A model generated the notes under the pieces. The model ran no database searches, had not been told where the DNA came from, and saw only the letters and a list, made by a program, of their open reading frames with translations. The translations under genes were made by a program, and so were the position numbers. From contig CM061920.1 of assembly GCA_031002005.1 (NCBI GenBank), positions 113,946,095 to 114,010,094 of the forward strand: a stretch of 64,000 nt of DNA, written 5' to 3'. Positions within the stretch are counted from its first letter, which is position 1. The number at the start of each line of letters is the position of its first letter. Shown one piece after another: positions 11,703 to 22,856 of the stretch. This DNA comes from Vandiemenella viatica (taxonomy: Eukaryota > Arthropoda > Insecta > Orthoptera > Morabidae).

Positions 11703-11967
11703 GTCAATTGAGGCAACAAAATGCCAAGGAACAGACAAGTGGGTGTGGTATGAAAGGCATACAAGAAGCAATGAAAGTAGCACACTGACAGAAATGCAAC
11801 CACTTGTTGGCCATGCAGTACGCGAGTCACCGCCTAACTGGAATACTGCACCAGCTCCAGCACCAGCCATCACAACAAAGCCAGAAACTAGATTTCCCCG
11901 TGTTTGGAGTGCACATGTGCGCTTTGCAAATCAATTCACATTAGCTCATGGCAGAACTTATTTCTAA
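11703..11967 (+). CDS. Terminal coding exon of the same unidentified host gene
   Basis: It begins after the acceptor AATTATTCACAG, and the first base completes the Arg codon split at 10916. It encodes 87 residues: a polar start (SIEATKCQGTDKWVWYERH), an Ala/Pro stretch (NTAPAPAPAITTKP), and a distinctive C-terminus, RFPRVWSAHVRFANQF...GRTYF, before TAA. No signal peptide or membrane segment is seen here. The 3' UTR is short with AATAAA at 12065-12070. The gene continues upstream, perhaps beyond 10.7 kb, but I could not place further exons. Confidence 0.65.
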
Positions 11968-12064
11968 ACAAACAAAAATCTTGCTGCACAAATACACAAT
12001 CATAAAAATTACTTCCAATTATTAAATTGTAAAGTGCTTGATCAAAAAAATGATTATTAATTAC

Positions 12065-12070
12065 AATAAA
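12065..12070 (+). terminator. Polyadenylation signal of the host gene
   Basis: AATAAA about 100 bases after the stop codon at 11965-11967, followed by a GT-rich stretch. Confidence 0.5.
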
Positions 12071-12504
12071 GCTTGTGTCATTGTGGAGTCATGTCAGAGT
12101 CTCTAGTTTGCGAATGAAAACTTGTCCTCACTGTGTTAGACCTAAAACAGATTGCTAATTCATGACCCTCTCTTCCCTTCCCCATACCACTATTCAGACT
12201 TTGCCCATTATTTTCTGTGGCTTCGACACCACTGTCACTCGCTAGTCTCACTTGCCTTTTGTCTTTCAATGACTCCAGCCCACCTGCTCCATCTTATCTG
12301 CAATTCATCTGGCTGGATGATACAAGATGGCAGAATATTTACATTTTGTACCTTCATCCATCATCCCCGCACCCCATATTACTATTACACTATTACAATT
12401 ACTCCGCGATTCACTAAAAGTGTTTGGCGGAGGGTGCATTGCACCTATCAGGAAAGGTAATGGTTTGGAAGGGATATACGGGATATGGCAGGTGGCGCCC
12501 ATGT

Positions 12505-12600
12505 GTTATTGTGAGGAACCATCCCAGCATTCACCTGGAGCGATCTAGGGAAACCATGGAAAACCCATTCTTTCAGTATAACCACCAGCCCTGCCATCTC
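12505..12600 (-). repeat. SINE-like repeat fragment
   Basis: AACCATCCCAGCATTCACC and CTAGGGAAACCATGG are the inverse complement of the SINE-like body at 4604-4800. The several overlapping open frames at 12.1-12.6 kb are incidental to this and nearby GC-richer repeat sequence. Confidence 0.55.
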
Positions 12601-12903
12601 TGGCATTTATGTTCTGACTAGCCCAACTAGACATAATATTAGAATAAACCATATTGTCACAAATGATTTACAGTACAAATAATATTGCTTTTTATTTTGA
12701 ACTGGAGAGTTTATGATAGTAAAAAGTGCACAAACTTTTCCATTCTGCTGACTTTTTTTCCCCCCTTTTTTTCCACACAGTACATTCACAATGCTGGTAG
12801 AAGTAGAACCTATGGCCACTGAGAAGCAATCATTGTTTTCACAATGTACCCTTGGACAAGGACTGGCACACCTTACATCCAGATAAAATCCAACTCTCAA
12901 CTG

Positions 12904-13613
12904 AAAAATAATGTTTAAAAAACATAAAAACCACCTTCAAAAAAAAGGCACTAAAAATTTTAAAATAAATTTATACCTTGCTTAGAAGAAAGTAAATTTA
13001 AATGGACAATATTTTACAGTACTGTTATTGAAATTTTTACATTAAATAGTTATTTTTGGAGTCGGTGCCAGCTGTCAGATCGCGGAGATCGAATTAGTGA
13101 ACTTTATTTGGTGTTCGAGGCGAACCGAGAGTACGAACAAAAATTCCAAATATTTTACAGCATGTCATGATGAAGCTAGTCTTATTGCGGGAGACAGCTA
13201 AGGGAAACAAAATAACGATATGTTATCTGTGGTTCGGCCTCGTTGGTTATCCTGGCATATCACTGGCGCTACAGTGTCAATTGGTAGGCTGCATCATGCA
13301 GTAAACACTTTATAGTTAGTATAATATTGGTGTATCATCTATATGTTTCAGTTTTGTTGAAAAATGTTTCTAGAATTAATTGTAGGTAAGTAGTAACATG
13401 ATTTTTTATGTATTATTGTTTTTATCTTTTTGTTTTTCTTGCTTTGGCTGGCACAGACTCCAAAAATAACTAATTAATGTAAAAATTTCAATAACAGTAA
13501 TGTAAAATATTGTCCATTTAAATTTACTTTCTTCTAAGCAAGGTATAAAGTTATTTTAAAATTTTTAGTGCCCTTTTTTGAAGGCGGTTTTTATGTTTTT
13601 TAAACATTATTTT
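12904..13613. mobile_element. Fold-back (palindromic) element, ~710 bp
   Basis: The left arm 12904-13076 is the inverse complement of 13446-13613 with few mismatches. The arms start AAAATAATGTTTAAAAAAC and end at TGGAGTC(G/T)GTGCCAGC; the spacer is about 370 bp without an ORF. No clear target duplication is visible in the AT-rich flanks. It is probably a MITE of unknown superfamily. Confidence 0.7.
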
Positions 13614-14054
13614 ATTTTTAAATTTTTAGTAGTGTTATAGTTAATTTGTATTTAAATATGCCACAGCAGTTCTCATTTTGCGAACTTCCTGCTAGCTCTG
13701 TGGTTAAAGTGAATGCTTTAAAAAAAACTGTCTTTACAACAAGTTTCAGAATGGGGTGAATTGTATGCTGTGTTAAGGAATATCAGTATACATTTTGGTC
13801 CAGGCTGTGTTTCGATCTAATCATAACATCTCTTAAAGCTGCTGCTCGATAATCGAATCATGTAACATCTGGACATTAATACATACCACATACACAAATC
13901 TGTCTCTGGAATATATCTGTTCGTTCCGGCATCATACAGAAAATATAGATACTTGATTGGTTTTCACAACGTAAAAGCTCGGGGTCCAAGTTGAAATCTG
14001 AAGTACATGTTGAGACATTAGGACACATACATTTTACATATATTCTGCAATGAC
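13614..14054. other. No recognisable feature
   Basis: AT-rich single-copy-looking sequence between a fold-back element and tandem-repeat arrays. I see nothing supportable. Confidence 0.4.
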
Positions 14055-14430
14055 TTAAAAATAGCTTAATTGATTTCGACGGTACTTAAAACTGTGGAAA
14101 ACATTGGAAATTATAAACGATGGGGGGGTAAAGGAGAAGAGGGATTGGGCTTTTGTATGCCAAATGTAAACTGTCTTTTGTGATTGATTTAAAGTATAGA
14201 TTTGTAAATTTCTATCGATATCATAAAAAAAATTTAGGTATATATAAAAAAATAATAAAGGGATGTGTAGGTGAAGAGAAGTTTGGTTCTTGTTAAGGTA
14301 GTGTGGACAGTATTTTTCTCTTTGTTTTAAAGTATACATGTGAAAAGTTCCATCGAAACCGTATAAAAACTGTAGCTTTGTGTAAAGAACATTTACAAAA
14401 ATTAAATGGGGTAAGGGGTTTGAAGCGGTA
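14055..14430 (+). repeat. Degenerate tandem repeat, block 1
   Basis: Units of about 130-160 bp carry recurring phrases: TTTTTCTCTTTGTTTTAAAG, TATACATGTG, AGTTCCATCGAAA, AAAACTGT, AAATTAA...GGGG. The same unit recurs at 15740-16680 and 17520-18480. Confidence 0.65.
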
Positions 14431-14459
14431 TCTATTCGAGACACTTCATATTTATTAAT

Positions 14460-14779
14460 TAACAATTACCACTGCACATGATTCGGAGTGAAATCACACA
14501 GTGACTAGATAATATAGGTGAGGTTGCAAAAGGGTGTTTACGAAGTGTGCTGATGCAACTTCGTAAAAACGGACAGCGGGGGTAATGAAGCGGTCCGCTC
14601 GCGAAAGCTTCATATTTTACAAGCAAGTGTTTGTCGATATGAGCAGGAGAGACTATTTCGCAGTGCAACCTTCGCAGCACCCTTTGAGTGCAGATATTTG
14701 GAGATGGGAAAGGAGATAAGCTGACCGCATTCCTTCAGTGGGGACAGTCCGCCCCGTGCCAGCAGTGCGAGAAGTATAG

Positions 14780-14828
<49 letters not shown>

Positions 14829-15100
14829 ATGGACGGAAACATTATTATTTAATAATAAGTTCAGACAAGTTTTGTTTTTCTTGTTTCATGCTAAAACACT
14901 CGTTTTGAGGAGAAGATTGCAGCTAGCCAAGGAGACGCCGTCCGAAAGGATAATCATCAAATGTGTTTTGAAGCAAGTGCTCGTCCAGTGTAATCACAGT
15001 GCGACGATTGAAGTTTATTTTGTGTGTGTTGTGCACGGAAATTCCAGAAGAACGGACAGCGATGACTACAATATAGACATCAACTAGATGGTAACTACAC
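14460..15100 (+). other. GC/CpG-enriched stretch, possible promoter or first exon
   Basis: It is clearly richer in CpG than the surroundings (GAAGCGGTCCGCTCGCGAAAG, GAGACGCCGTCCGAAAGG) and contains a (GT)n run at 14783-14827. A possible donor, GATGGTAACTACA, lies at about 15088. The open frame starting in the GT run translates to Cys-Val repeats and is not a gene. It could be a host 5' exon or the 5' region of a retroelement. Confidence 0.25.
14783..14827. repeat. (GT)n microsatellite
   Basis: About 22 GT dinucleotides in a row. Confidence 0.98.
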
Positions 15101-15199
15101 AATTTTTATATTCAGCCAGAACAAACCGAGTCAAAGTGTGGCGCATTGTACCCGAAAGCGAAAACCTGTAGAGAATTATGCTCTCTGATTTTATTTTGA

Positions 15200-15345
15200 G
15201 TTAGTCGGACTTTGTTCACGATTTGACATTTCGTTGTTTACTGTTTTGTGGGTTCTTTCTGCCTTGCAACTAAACAAAATGCTTTTGATGGCATACGCGT
15301 TTCGCCTTTATTCAAGGCATCATCAGTGCCCTAGATAAACATATA
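15200..15345 (-). repeat. Penelope-like terminal repeat fragment
   Basis: It surrounds a hammerhead ribozyme of the kind described in the terminal repeats of Penelope-like retroelements. No ORF is attached in either direction. Confidence 0.5.
15290..15330 (-). ncRNA. Hammerhead ribozyme, minimal type, Penelope-associated
   Basis: On the minus strand, stem I 5' GGCA precedes CTGATGA (15320-15326). Stem II is GCCTT/AAGGC with loop GAATA, and GAAA follows at 15300-15303. Stem III is A15.1-U16.1 and C15.2-G16.2 closed by GC, then A17, then TGCC pairing with GGCA. All invariant core bases are present and cleavage is predicted after A17. The one oddity is an extra U between A9 and stem II. Short stem III is the known style of hammerheads in Penelope-like elements. 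Activity is inferred, not shown. Confidence 0.75.
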
Positions 15346-15739
15346 TACACATATATATACAATGCTGTTGTTTGATTTTTGTACAGTTTTCTAAAAAATA
15401 TTAAGTGGGTACTTACAGTTTTTATATGTTCATTAACACGTACAAGTTCGTGTTTCCATTCGTTGTTTATTTAATCCATTTTATTATATAGATTTAATTC
15501 TTGTCTTATGTGTTAGTCAATGCAAATCATCTTTTCTTATATTGATAAATATAAATGCAAATGTCAGTAGATCAAATTAATATAATTTTCTTTGTAATAA
15601 AACAAATAATTACATTTCTAAATATTTATTGAAAATTCTGGAAGGACTCCTTCCATGGCGCCCAGACAAAATTGAACAAGGTATTTTATATATACAAAAT
15701 TTTAATGATAGAGAGAAATAATAACTTGTGGCAATCCTT

Positions 15740-16661
15740 ACTCCCAGGTACACTACAGGTTTTGTAAACAGAATGTTTCTCTTTGGTCTTAAGTATACAT
15801 TTGCAGTGTTCCATCGAAATCTGATGAAAACGGTAGGTATCTATAAAGAACATTGGAAATTAGGAGGGGTGGGGGTAGAAGGGAAGAGGGGTTGGTCTTC
15901 TGCAACCTAATTTAAACACAATTGTTTTGTACTTTTTAAAGTATACGTGTGCAAATTTTCTTCAGAATCAGATAGAAACTTTGCTTTGTGTAGATAAAAG
16001 GGGTGGAAAGGGGGAGAGAGGTTTGGCTTCTCTAAACCAAATGCAGACAGTATTTTTCTGTTTGTTTTGAAGTATACATGTGCATACTTCCTTCAAAATC
16101 AGATAGAAACGGTAACTTTATATAATGAACATTGACAGTAATTAAAGAGGTAGAAAGGGGAATAGGGTTTGTGTTTTCGTCAAAGTAATGTGAGTAGTAT
16201 GTTTCTTTTTCTATTTGCTTTAAAGTATACACATGCAAAGTTCCACCGAAATTGGATTAAAATATGGGTTTGTACAAAAAATTAAGGGATGTAAAAGGGG
16301 AGCTAGGGTAGTTTTATTTTATTTTTTGGTCAGAAATCTTCTCCACAAAAAAATACATATATGTGTTAACTTTCATACAGATCGGTCAAATGGTGTCAAC
16401 TGTAGCTTTTCAAAAAGAAAATTGACAAACGTCAAGGGTAGGAAACGGGGAAAAGAGTTCAGTTTTTTCAAACCAAAAACTAACATTATTTTTCTCTTTG
16501 TTTTACAGTAAAAGTTTGCTAAGTTCTATCTTAACTGGATAAAAACTGTGGGTTTGTATAAAAATTAAACAGTTTAATGGAGAGTGGGGTGGTTTTATGA
16601 TTTTTTGGTCAGAAACCTTCCTCGTGAAAAAATACATATAAGTGCCAACTTTCAAGGTAAT
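15740..16661 (+). repeat. Degenerate tandem repeat, block 2
   Basis: At least six divergent copies of the unit seen at 14055-14430, including TTTTCTGTTTGTTTTGAAG, TATACATGTGCA and GGTCAGAAA variants. Open frames here are by-products. Confidence 0.65.
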
Positions 16662-16720
16662 ATTGTAAAATGAATCACAGCCAACCTGTTGCAATATTCA
16701 TTGAATTTATTGTTTACCGG

Positions 16721-16751
16721 TTTCAACCTGCCTTAAGGAAGTCTTCTTCAG
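16721..16751 (-). ncRNA. Hammerhead-type core, left arm
   Basis: Minus strand: GTT then CTGAAGA (position 7 of the core tolerates any base), a 4-bp stem II (ACTT/AGGT), GAAA, CCGGTA as short stem III plus A17, then AAC that can pair with GTT. The core is complete; stem I is weak as drawn. Confidence 0.5.
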
Positions 16752-17420
16752 AACCTGTGGATATTGTACATATATTAGTGCATCTGATGTTAAGCTTGGA
16801 GTTATATACATGAAAATTTGTGCATACTCACTTGTTAAAAAGTATTACATCAATCTAAATAAACTCTTCTCAATAAAATAGTACATTTTGTACTTAAGTC
16901 ACACATTAAAATATATTTTATAGTTATCCATCCGGCAGCCAACGTGTATCACAGTGCCAGCGTCACATCTAACCTGGGCGGCAGCTTACTGCCAACTAAC
17001 TTGTACGTTGTGGTGGTATCTAGTTTAATGGCAGATGGCGCCACCTGCGATCCACGATCTATTTTAGTGCATGGCAAATATTTGTATAACTAGACGCTGT
17101 TCAATTTTAATAGCATCTGTTGCATCCACACGCGGATCTGCCACTAAACTAGATACCGCCACAGCGTACAAGTTAGTCGGCAGTAAGCTGCCACCCAGGT
17201 TAGATGTGACGCTGGCACTGTGATACACGTTGGCTGCCGGATGGATAACTATAAAATATATTTTAATGTGTGACTTAAATACAAAATGTACTATTTTAAT
17301 GAGAAGAGTTTATTTAGATTGATGTAATACATTTTAACAAGTGAGTATGAACAAACTTTCATGTATATAACTCCAAGCTTAACATCAGATGTACTAATAT
17401 ATGTACAATATCCACAGGTT

Positions 17421-17452
17421 CTGAAGAAGACTCCCTTAAGGCGGGTCAAAAC
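17421..17452 (+). ncRNA. Hammerhead-type core, right arm, probably dead
   Basis: It mirrors 16721-16751 with CTGAAGA at 17421-17427, but the conserved GAAA is replaced by AAAA (G12 lost), so self-cleavage is not expected. Confidence 0.45.
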
Positions 17453-17519
17453 CGGTACACAATTAAATCAATGAATATTCCAACAGGTTGGCTGTGATTC
17501 ATTTTACAATTGAAGAAAT

Positions 17520-18480
17520 ACCGTTGCTGTTGATGCTGCCATGCTCAAGATTCATGGTAATAGGTCAAACGGTGGCGACTGTAGCTTTTTATCAAAAAAA
17601 CATTGACAAAAATTAAGGGGTTGGTAGGAGGGAGAGGGGTTGAGCTTTGGGAGACCAAATGTTGACAAGATTTTTCTGTTTGTTTGAAAGTATACATTGG
17701 CAAAGTACAATCAAAATCAGATATGAAATATAGGTTTCTATAAAATTAAGGGGTGTAAAGGGGGAGATGGGGTGGCTTTTTTATTTTTTGATCAGAAACC
17801 TTGTCCATGAAATATTACATGTATATGACAACTTTAGTGGAAATCAGTTAAATGATGTCGACTACAGTTTTGTATAAATAACATTGGCAAAAATTAAGGG
17901 GTGGATAGGGTGAGAGGGGTTCAGTTTTTTCAAACCAAATGTTGACAGCATTTTTCTCTTTATTTTGAAATATTACATGTATATGACAACTTTAATGGAG
18001 ATCAGTTAAATGATGTCGACTACAGTTTTGTATAAATAACATTGGCAAAAATTAAGGGGTGGATAGGGTGAGAGGGGTTTAGTTTTTTCAAACCAAATGT
18101 TGACAGCATTTTTCTCTTTATTTTGACTATACATGTCCAAAGTTCCAATGAAATTGGATAAAAAATGTGGGTTTGTATAAAAATTAAGGGGTGTAAAGGG
18201 AGAGAGGGACGTTTTTTGTATTTTTTTGGGTCAGAAACGTTTTCCATGAAATATTACATGTATATGCCAACTTTAATGGAGATCTGTTTATTTTTTACTA
18301 TACATTTCCAAAGTTCCATCAAAATCGGATAAAAAGTGTGGGTTTGTATAAACGTTCAAGAGGTGTAAAGGGGTAGAAGGGGTGGTTTCTCAATGAAATT
18401 CATATGGGACCACTTTGGAGGTATACTCTATCCACTATAAGAATTTCATTTAAATCGGTTCAAAATTGGCAAAGATATCG
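17520..18480 (+). repeat. Degenerate tandem repeat, block 3
   Basis: It contains more copies of the unit in blocks 1 and 2. Two adjacent units, 17809-17966 and 17967-18124 (158 bp each), are nearly identical, so a recent local duplication sits inside an old array. The end, ATTTCATTTAAATCGGTTCA, followed by an A run at 18494, resembles a retroelement 3' end. Confidence 0.7.
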
Positions 18481-18629
18481 CTGAACATACATCAAAAAAA
18501 AAAAAAAAAAAATTCTGACGAATTGAGAACAACCTCCTTTTTGAAGTCGGTGAAAACCCATTGTTAAAGATACAGCTTTCTTTCAAATTCCCTTTACTGT
18601 CTATAGAAAGAGAAAAGAAAGAGGGGGAG

Positions 18630-18740
18630 AAAAGTTCAATTTGCCCCAGAACAAGGCTGTTATTTTTCATACAATGTTGTCCTGGCTGTGTCAAATAGCT
18701 ATAGGTGAGAATAGGAAAGATATTGGTTGTATTGGTTGTC
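18630..18740 (+). repeat. Dispersed repeat shared with 26515-26610
   Basis: Both contain AACAAGGCTG(T/C)TATTTTTC, CACAATGTTG-type and GAGAATA blocks in the same order. The class is unknown. Confidence 0.45.
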
Positions 18741-18940
18741 TGTTCTGTTGTCCTTGGTTTGTTAGTGGTCATTTTTTTTTTTTTTTTTAAATAATATTTT
18801 GGCTAAAGGAAAACTCTCGAAATTGAAGCAAGGGTTTCCGAAGCAAGTGAAATGTTAAGAAAATTTCACAAGTTAATATAAAATTAACTACACTGTCAGA
18901 AACAATTGTAAACTTAGTTAAAAGCAGATTTCAATAACAG

Positions 18941-19085
18941 ATCTGATGCCCACGAAGTCATATTTGCAGCGCTGAAAGAAAGACTGGAGGGAAATAATTC
19001 CCATTTGCCAAGCCTAAAAGGAGGATTGTGTGGTGTGAAATCCAAATTACCATATATTGGGGCTACTTTGGGACAGCAGGAATAA
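18941..19085 (+). CDS. Possible terminal exon, unidentified
   Basis: An acceptor-like TTTCAATAACAG precedes a frame of 47 residues starting SDAHEVIFAALKERLEGNNS and ending ...YIGATLGQQE before TAA. Residue composition looks protein-like and one frame only is open. No upstream exon was found, and a TAG closes the frame shortly upstream of the acceptor, consistent with a splice boundary. It could equally be a fragment of an old transposon ORF. Confidence 0.3.
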
Positions 19086-21330
19086 CTTTGGGTCACATAC
19101 ATTTTTTCAGGTATTTTAAATCTCTTGCAGCCATCAGTTGTGAAGCATTGTATCTTTGTTTTGGTTATTTGAAGTGTTGTTGTTAGCTGCTAACTGTCAT
19201 TAGTTTTTCAAAACTTCATTCACCAACTTTTATGGAAGGCAGCCATTTTTAATTTGATTATATTTTTTGGAGTTCTCTGTCCAGCTGCAAACGTTCATAT
19301 CACAAACAAAACTTGATGTACATGTCAAAAAACAAGTAGTTACAACAAGAAACATGTGCTTTAGCTACCAATTAAGACCAACTATAATATCTATAAATTA
19401 TCCTAATGTTTTCTAATGATGAGACTTTCATGGGGCAACATTGGGACCGTATCGAAGCAATTGAACTGATAACTAATGAGGCACATTTATATTTCCTCTA
19501 AATGATGTTTCATAATCAATGTGGAAAGTAGATTTTTCACCACCAAACAAAATTTTATCAAGAATATTTGATGACATTCTTCTCTTACAACCCCTCTCAA
19601 ATTTAAACTGAATAATTTCTAAATCTAGCAAGTCCTCAAGGTTGAGGGGTTAGATTGCTAATTCTTTTAACTATGGTAAAAAAAAAAAAATAAGAAAAAT
19701 ATTCTTGCTGAAAAGAATTCATTACACTTGCACACAATTTCAAATCTTCCCTGATAAATCCTTAATGGAACACATCATCGAAAAGATCATTGACATCTCC
19801 CAAGTCTGTCAAACGGATAGGCAGGAAAGCAGGACAAAACATTTCTGCCAAAACCTTTGCCAATCAGGTGCAGAAAGAAATACAATCCACAATGGCTAAA
19901 AATATGCATAATATGAGAGTAAATAAAAAAATTCTGCTCTAAGCTTGGTACCATCCATTTTTCCCAACGATTTTAATGAAAAAGAAAATGACTTGTCCCG
20001 AAGATTCCCCACTTCATGTGGTAAATTAGGTACCTAAATGGAGGAAGGAAATTTTCTCCGAGTCACTTGCCAATGGCGGCAGAGATTGTGACCACCAAAA
20101 CGTCGTGTTTGATTGATGGACTAACTCGGCTAGTTACCCAAGAAAATTTTATTCATTTTCAACGCTGAGAAAACTTCCAGTCTTATATAGTCATCATTTG
20201 GCTTGTAGTGCCATTATTGGAAAGAGGAAGGTTATATTTGACCAAATAACTCACCTTGTGTAAGCACCTTAGAATTTGGGTAAATTCTAGTTTTCTTGGC
20301 TATAGAGCATAAGGGAGGGAGTAAGCTTTCCAGTAAACATTAAATTTTTCAGTTTGCAACTACAGCATATGAGAGAAACGTTTCATGCAGAAGCCGATAC
20401 TGCAAGCTAACTCAATAAATAAACCAATTTAAAAACAGTAAAGTCACTCAACACACAATACAAGCTCTAAATAAACAATTTATGATAGTAAATCATTTTT
20501 AAATTCACCTGGAATAGGGTTATCCAATTTGTAAAGAGTCGATTTTTGTTATGTGATAATTTCACTAATCCTTAACACTTTTCGATGCAGTAAGGTAATT
20601 TTGTAATAATAATAACCAGAAAGAGAGTAGAATTCACTAAAATTCCATGTTTTCAGGCCGTGTAAATACATTAAAGAAATTTATAAACACTTCGATAGAC
20701 ACACTTGTACTTTCAACATTTTTAATCACGTTTTCAATAATTTCTCGAACTAAAAAGTAAATTTCCTGAAAGAACGAAAAATCTAGTATATTATCTTAAA
20801 GTTTCAAAACATTCCATGCAGTAGAAATAATATTAAATGAATTTTAAAGTTATATCGTTGTAAACAAAAATGTGGTAGTTTCGAAATTAAATTGCAATTG
20901 AACCAGAACCCTTCCGTAAACAAAACCACTCTTAAAATACGTAATAAAACTCAAAGAATATAACTTTTTCGGTATAAACAACACTTGAATAATTATTAAC
21001 TAGAAACAGGTTTTTACGTTATGGCGTCTCGGCAGTTTCAAACCAGATTTATGGTAAATAAATAACTTTGCTAATACACCATCGATAATAATAAAATTTA
21101 CACCTTTGAAATAAGGAGCAAACACAGAACAGTTGACAGTAATTTTAACACAATAATTTGTAATCCAGCAGGGACGACTAAAAAGTTGCCCAAATAAATT
21201 AGAAATCGAGGGTTCACTAACTGCTTTTCGGAAACTAATTACCATTGCGCACACACACTTAATTCATTTACATGAAAGTAAGTTATTTTAGAATTTTTGC
21301 TAAATACTTTTTATAAACCTTAAAAGCGAC
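19086..21330. other. Mostly featureless AT-rich sequence
   Basis: No repeat boundary seen. A small frame at 20073-20168 (31 residues, MAAEIVTTKTSCLIDGLTRL...) starts with ATGG in a slightly GC-richer patch. It has no recognisable similarity and is noted only as possible. Confidence 0.3.
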
Positions 21331-21700
21331 GCTACACATGATTAAATTTTGAACATAATCTATAGTCACATCTTTTTGGACTATTTTTTGGTAAGCAATA
21401 GAATACACACATCATGCAGCTGGGGGTATCTAGGTAGTGACCCAGGCCGTCTGGTTGTCTTTCGTCTTTACATCTTTTGTCTTTACCCGGGAAACTTGTG
21501 TGTAGTAAACCTGCGCGAGTATGTTTCGTCGTGTCGTTGTGCCTGTTGGTTAGACCAAGATGATAGCAGGAAACAGTTGAACCATGCTGGATGCCTAACG
21601 GCCATGTTGATTTTTCTCGACGGTTATTTACGTTAGCTTTGACTATGGACTTATAAACTTTTCTAAATAGATTAGTCTGGGACATCTTCCTCTTCATGAC
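21331..21700 (-). other. CpG-enriched patch, possible first exon
   Basis: There is locally more CpG (GTTTCGTCGTGTCGTTGTGC) than in the AT-rich surroundings. On the minus strand a frame starting in the context CAACATGGCC at ~21606 reads MAVRHPAWFNCFLLSSWSN... to a GTAAAG donor-like site at ~21490. A longer overlapping minus frame of 121 residues covers 21332-21697. Neither is recognised. Confidence 0.2.
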
Positions 21701-22357
21701 TCGTAATTTTTGGAAACGTTTAGTTTGATTGCCTACTCAACTGTAAATACTATTTCTTAAAATGTGACTTTACAATAAACTTCAAATTTTTCATCACGAT
21801 GGATTTCTACATACCTTAGTAGTGGACAGTAACCTTTCCTCAGGTTTTCATTCCAATAAGCTTTGTGGAGGCCGATAAGCTTTACAGTTGAAGCATCCAG
21901 GCGGACACATGGTCACTTAAATTTATTAATGCAAATTCCGAGTAACTTTCAACAAGTCAAGATTCAGTTAAGGTGACAAAACCTATACTCCACCCCGGTA
22001 TACTGGTTTTATCCCTTACACTTGTTTTGTTAAATTCAAAACGCTTTCTCTGAATTCTTAAAAAGGTCTTAAATGTGTTCCATAGTAGCCCCAGATTACA
22101 GTAATTGACTTAGTAGTAGAAGCAGGGTGATTACAATCCAAAATGAATAATACAAGTACCAGGGTCTAACTTGGGAACCATCAGACCTGTTCAGAACGGA
22201 TTTCGATCCCCCGAGTATATGTTGAAGGGTAATAATTCCATATATCTGTGTTACAATTATTTCTTCAAAATGAGCCCTAGGTATCGAGAAATTAACGCGC
22301 AAACATTTGTGAATGTTGCTTAAATATTATAATTTTATTCCATTGTTTAACAGTTTC

Positions 22358-22427
22358 AGCGTGGCGTATCGGTAGCGCGTTTGCTTACCATTTTGCGAAC
22401 CCGGGTTCAAATCCCCATACTGGCAAA
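22358..22427 (+). repeat. tRNA-like Pol III head (A and B boxes), left arm
   Basis: Box A-like TGGCGTATCGG at 22362-22372 and box B GGTTCAAATCC at 22404-22414 have tRNA-like spacing. The acceptor ends do not pair and the T stem is only about three pairs, so this is a tRNA relic or SINE head rather than a working tRNA. Confidence 0.55.
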
Positions 22428-22856
22428 TATTTTTATTTCTTTTTTTTATATGCAGTAATCATTAAGCATTGATTTTATTTCATTTACGAATTTTATTATG
22501 CGAAATAACTTTTAAAACAAAATATTACAGAATATACATTCCCAACTTTATTTTTTTGTAATCGTTATTTGATTGTTTATTGTTGAAATGTTTTTTTTTT
22601 TTTTTTGAAACAGATATATTTCATGTTCTACAAAGGAAATGGAAATTTAACAGAATATCTCTTTTATGGTCGTAGCATTGTAATAAAAATTGTATAATGT
22701 ATCTATTGTAAGTAATTATATTATTGTAAATAATTGTATTATTGTAAATAATGTTTTAAAAGTTATTTCGCATAATAAAAATTCGTAAATGAATTTTAAA
22801 TGAAATAAAATCAATGTTCAATGATTACTACATATAAAAAAAGAAATAAAAATATT

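Larger units (their letters stand above)
16662..17512. mobile_element. 850-bp palindrome of paired Penelope-type terminal repeats
   Basis: The left arm (16662-~17050) is the inverse complement of ~17120-17512 with roughly 95% agreement by eye. The outer ends read TGAATCACAGCCAACCTGTT and its complement. The ~70-bp centre has no ORF. Each arm carries a hammerhead-type core pointing outward. Inverted terminal repeats with ribozymes are known for Penelope-like elements, but here the coding part is wholly absent. Confidence 0.8.

Noticed and set aside
12100..12620. Several overlapping open frames on both strands
   Set aside because: Slightly GC-richer repeat sequence (SINE-like piece) keeps stops rare; none has splice context or recognisable similarity.
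14785..15087. 100-residue ORF beginning in Cys-Val repeats
   Set aside because: Its start is the translated (GT)n microsatellite; the rest has no known motif.
22358..22427. Functional tRNA gene
   Set aside because: A and B boxes are present but acceptor ends do not pair and the T stem is poor; mirrored in a palindrome, so a SINE head or relic is likelier.
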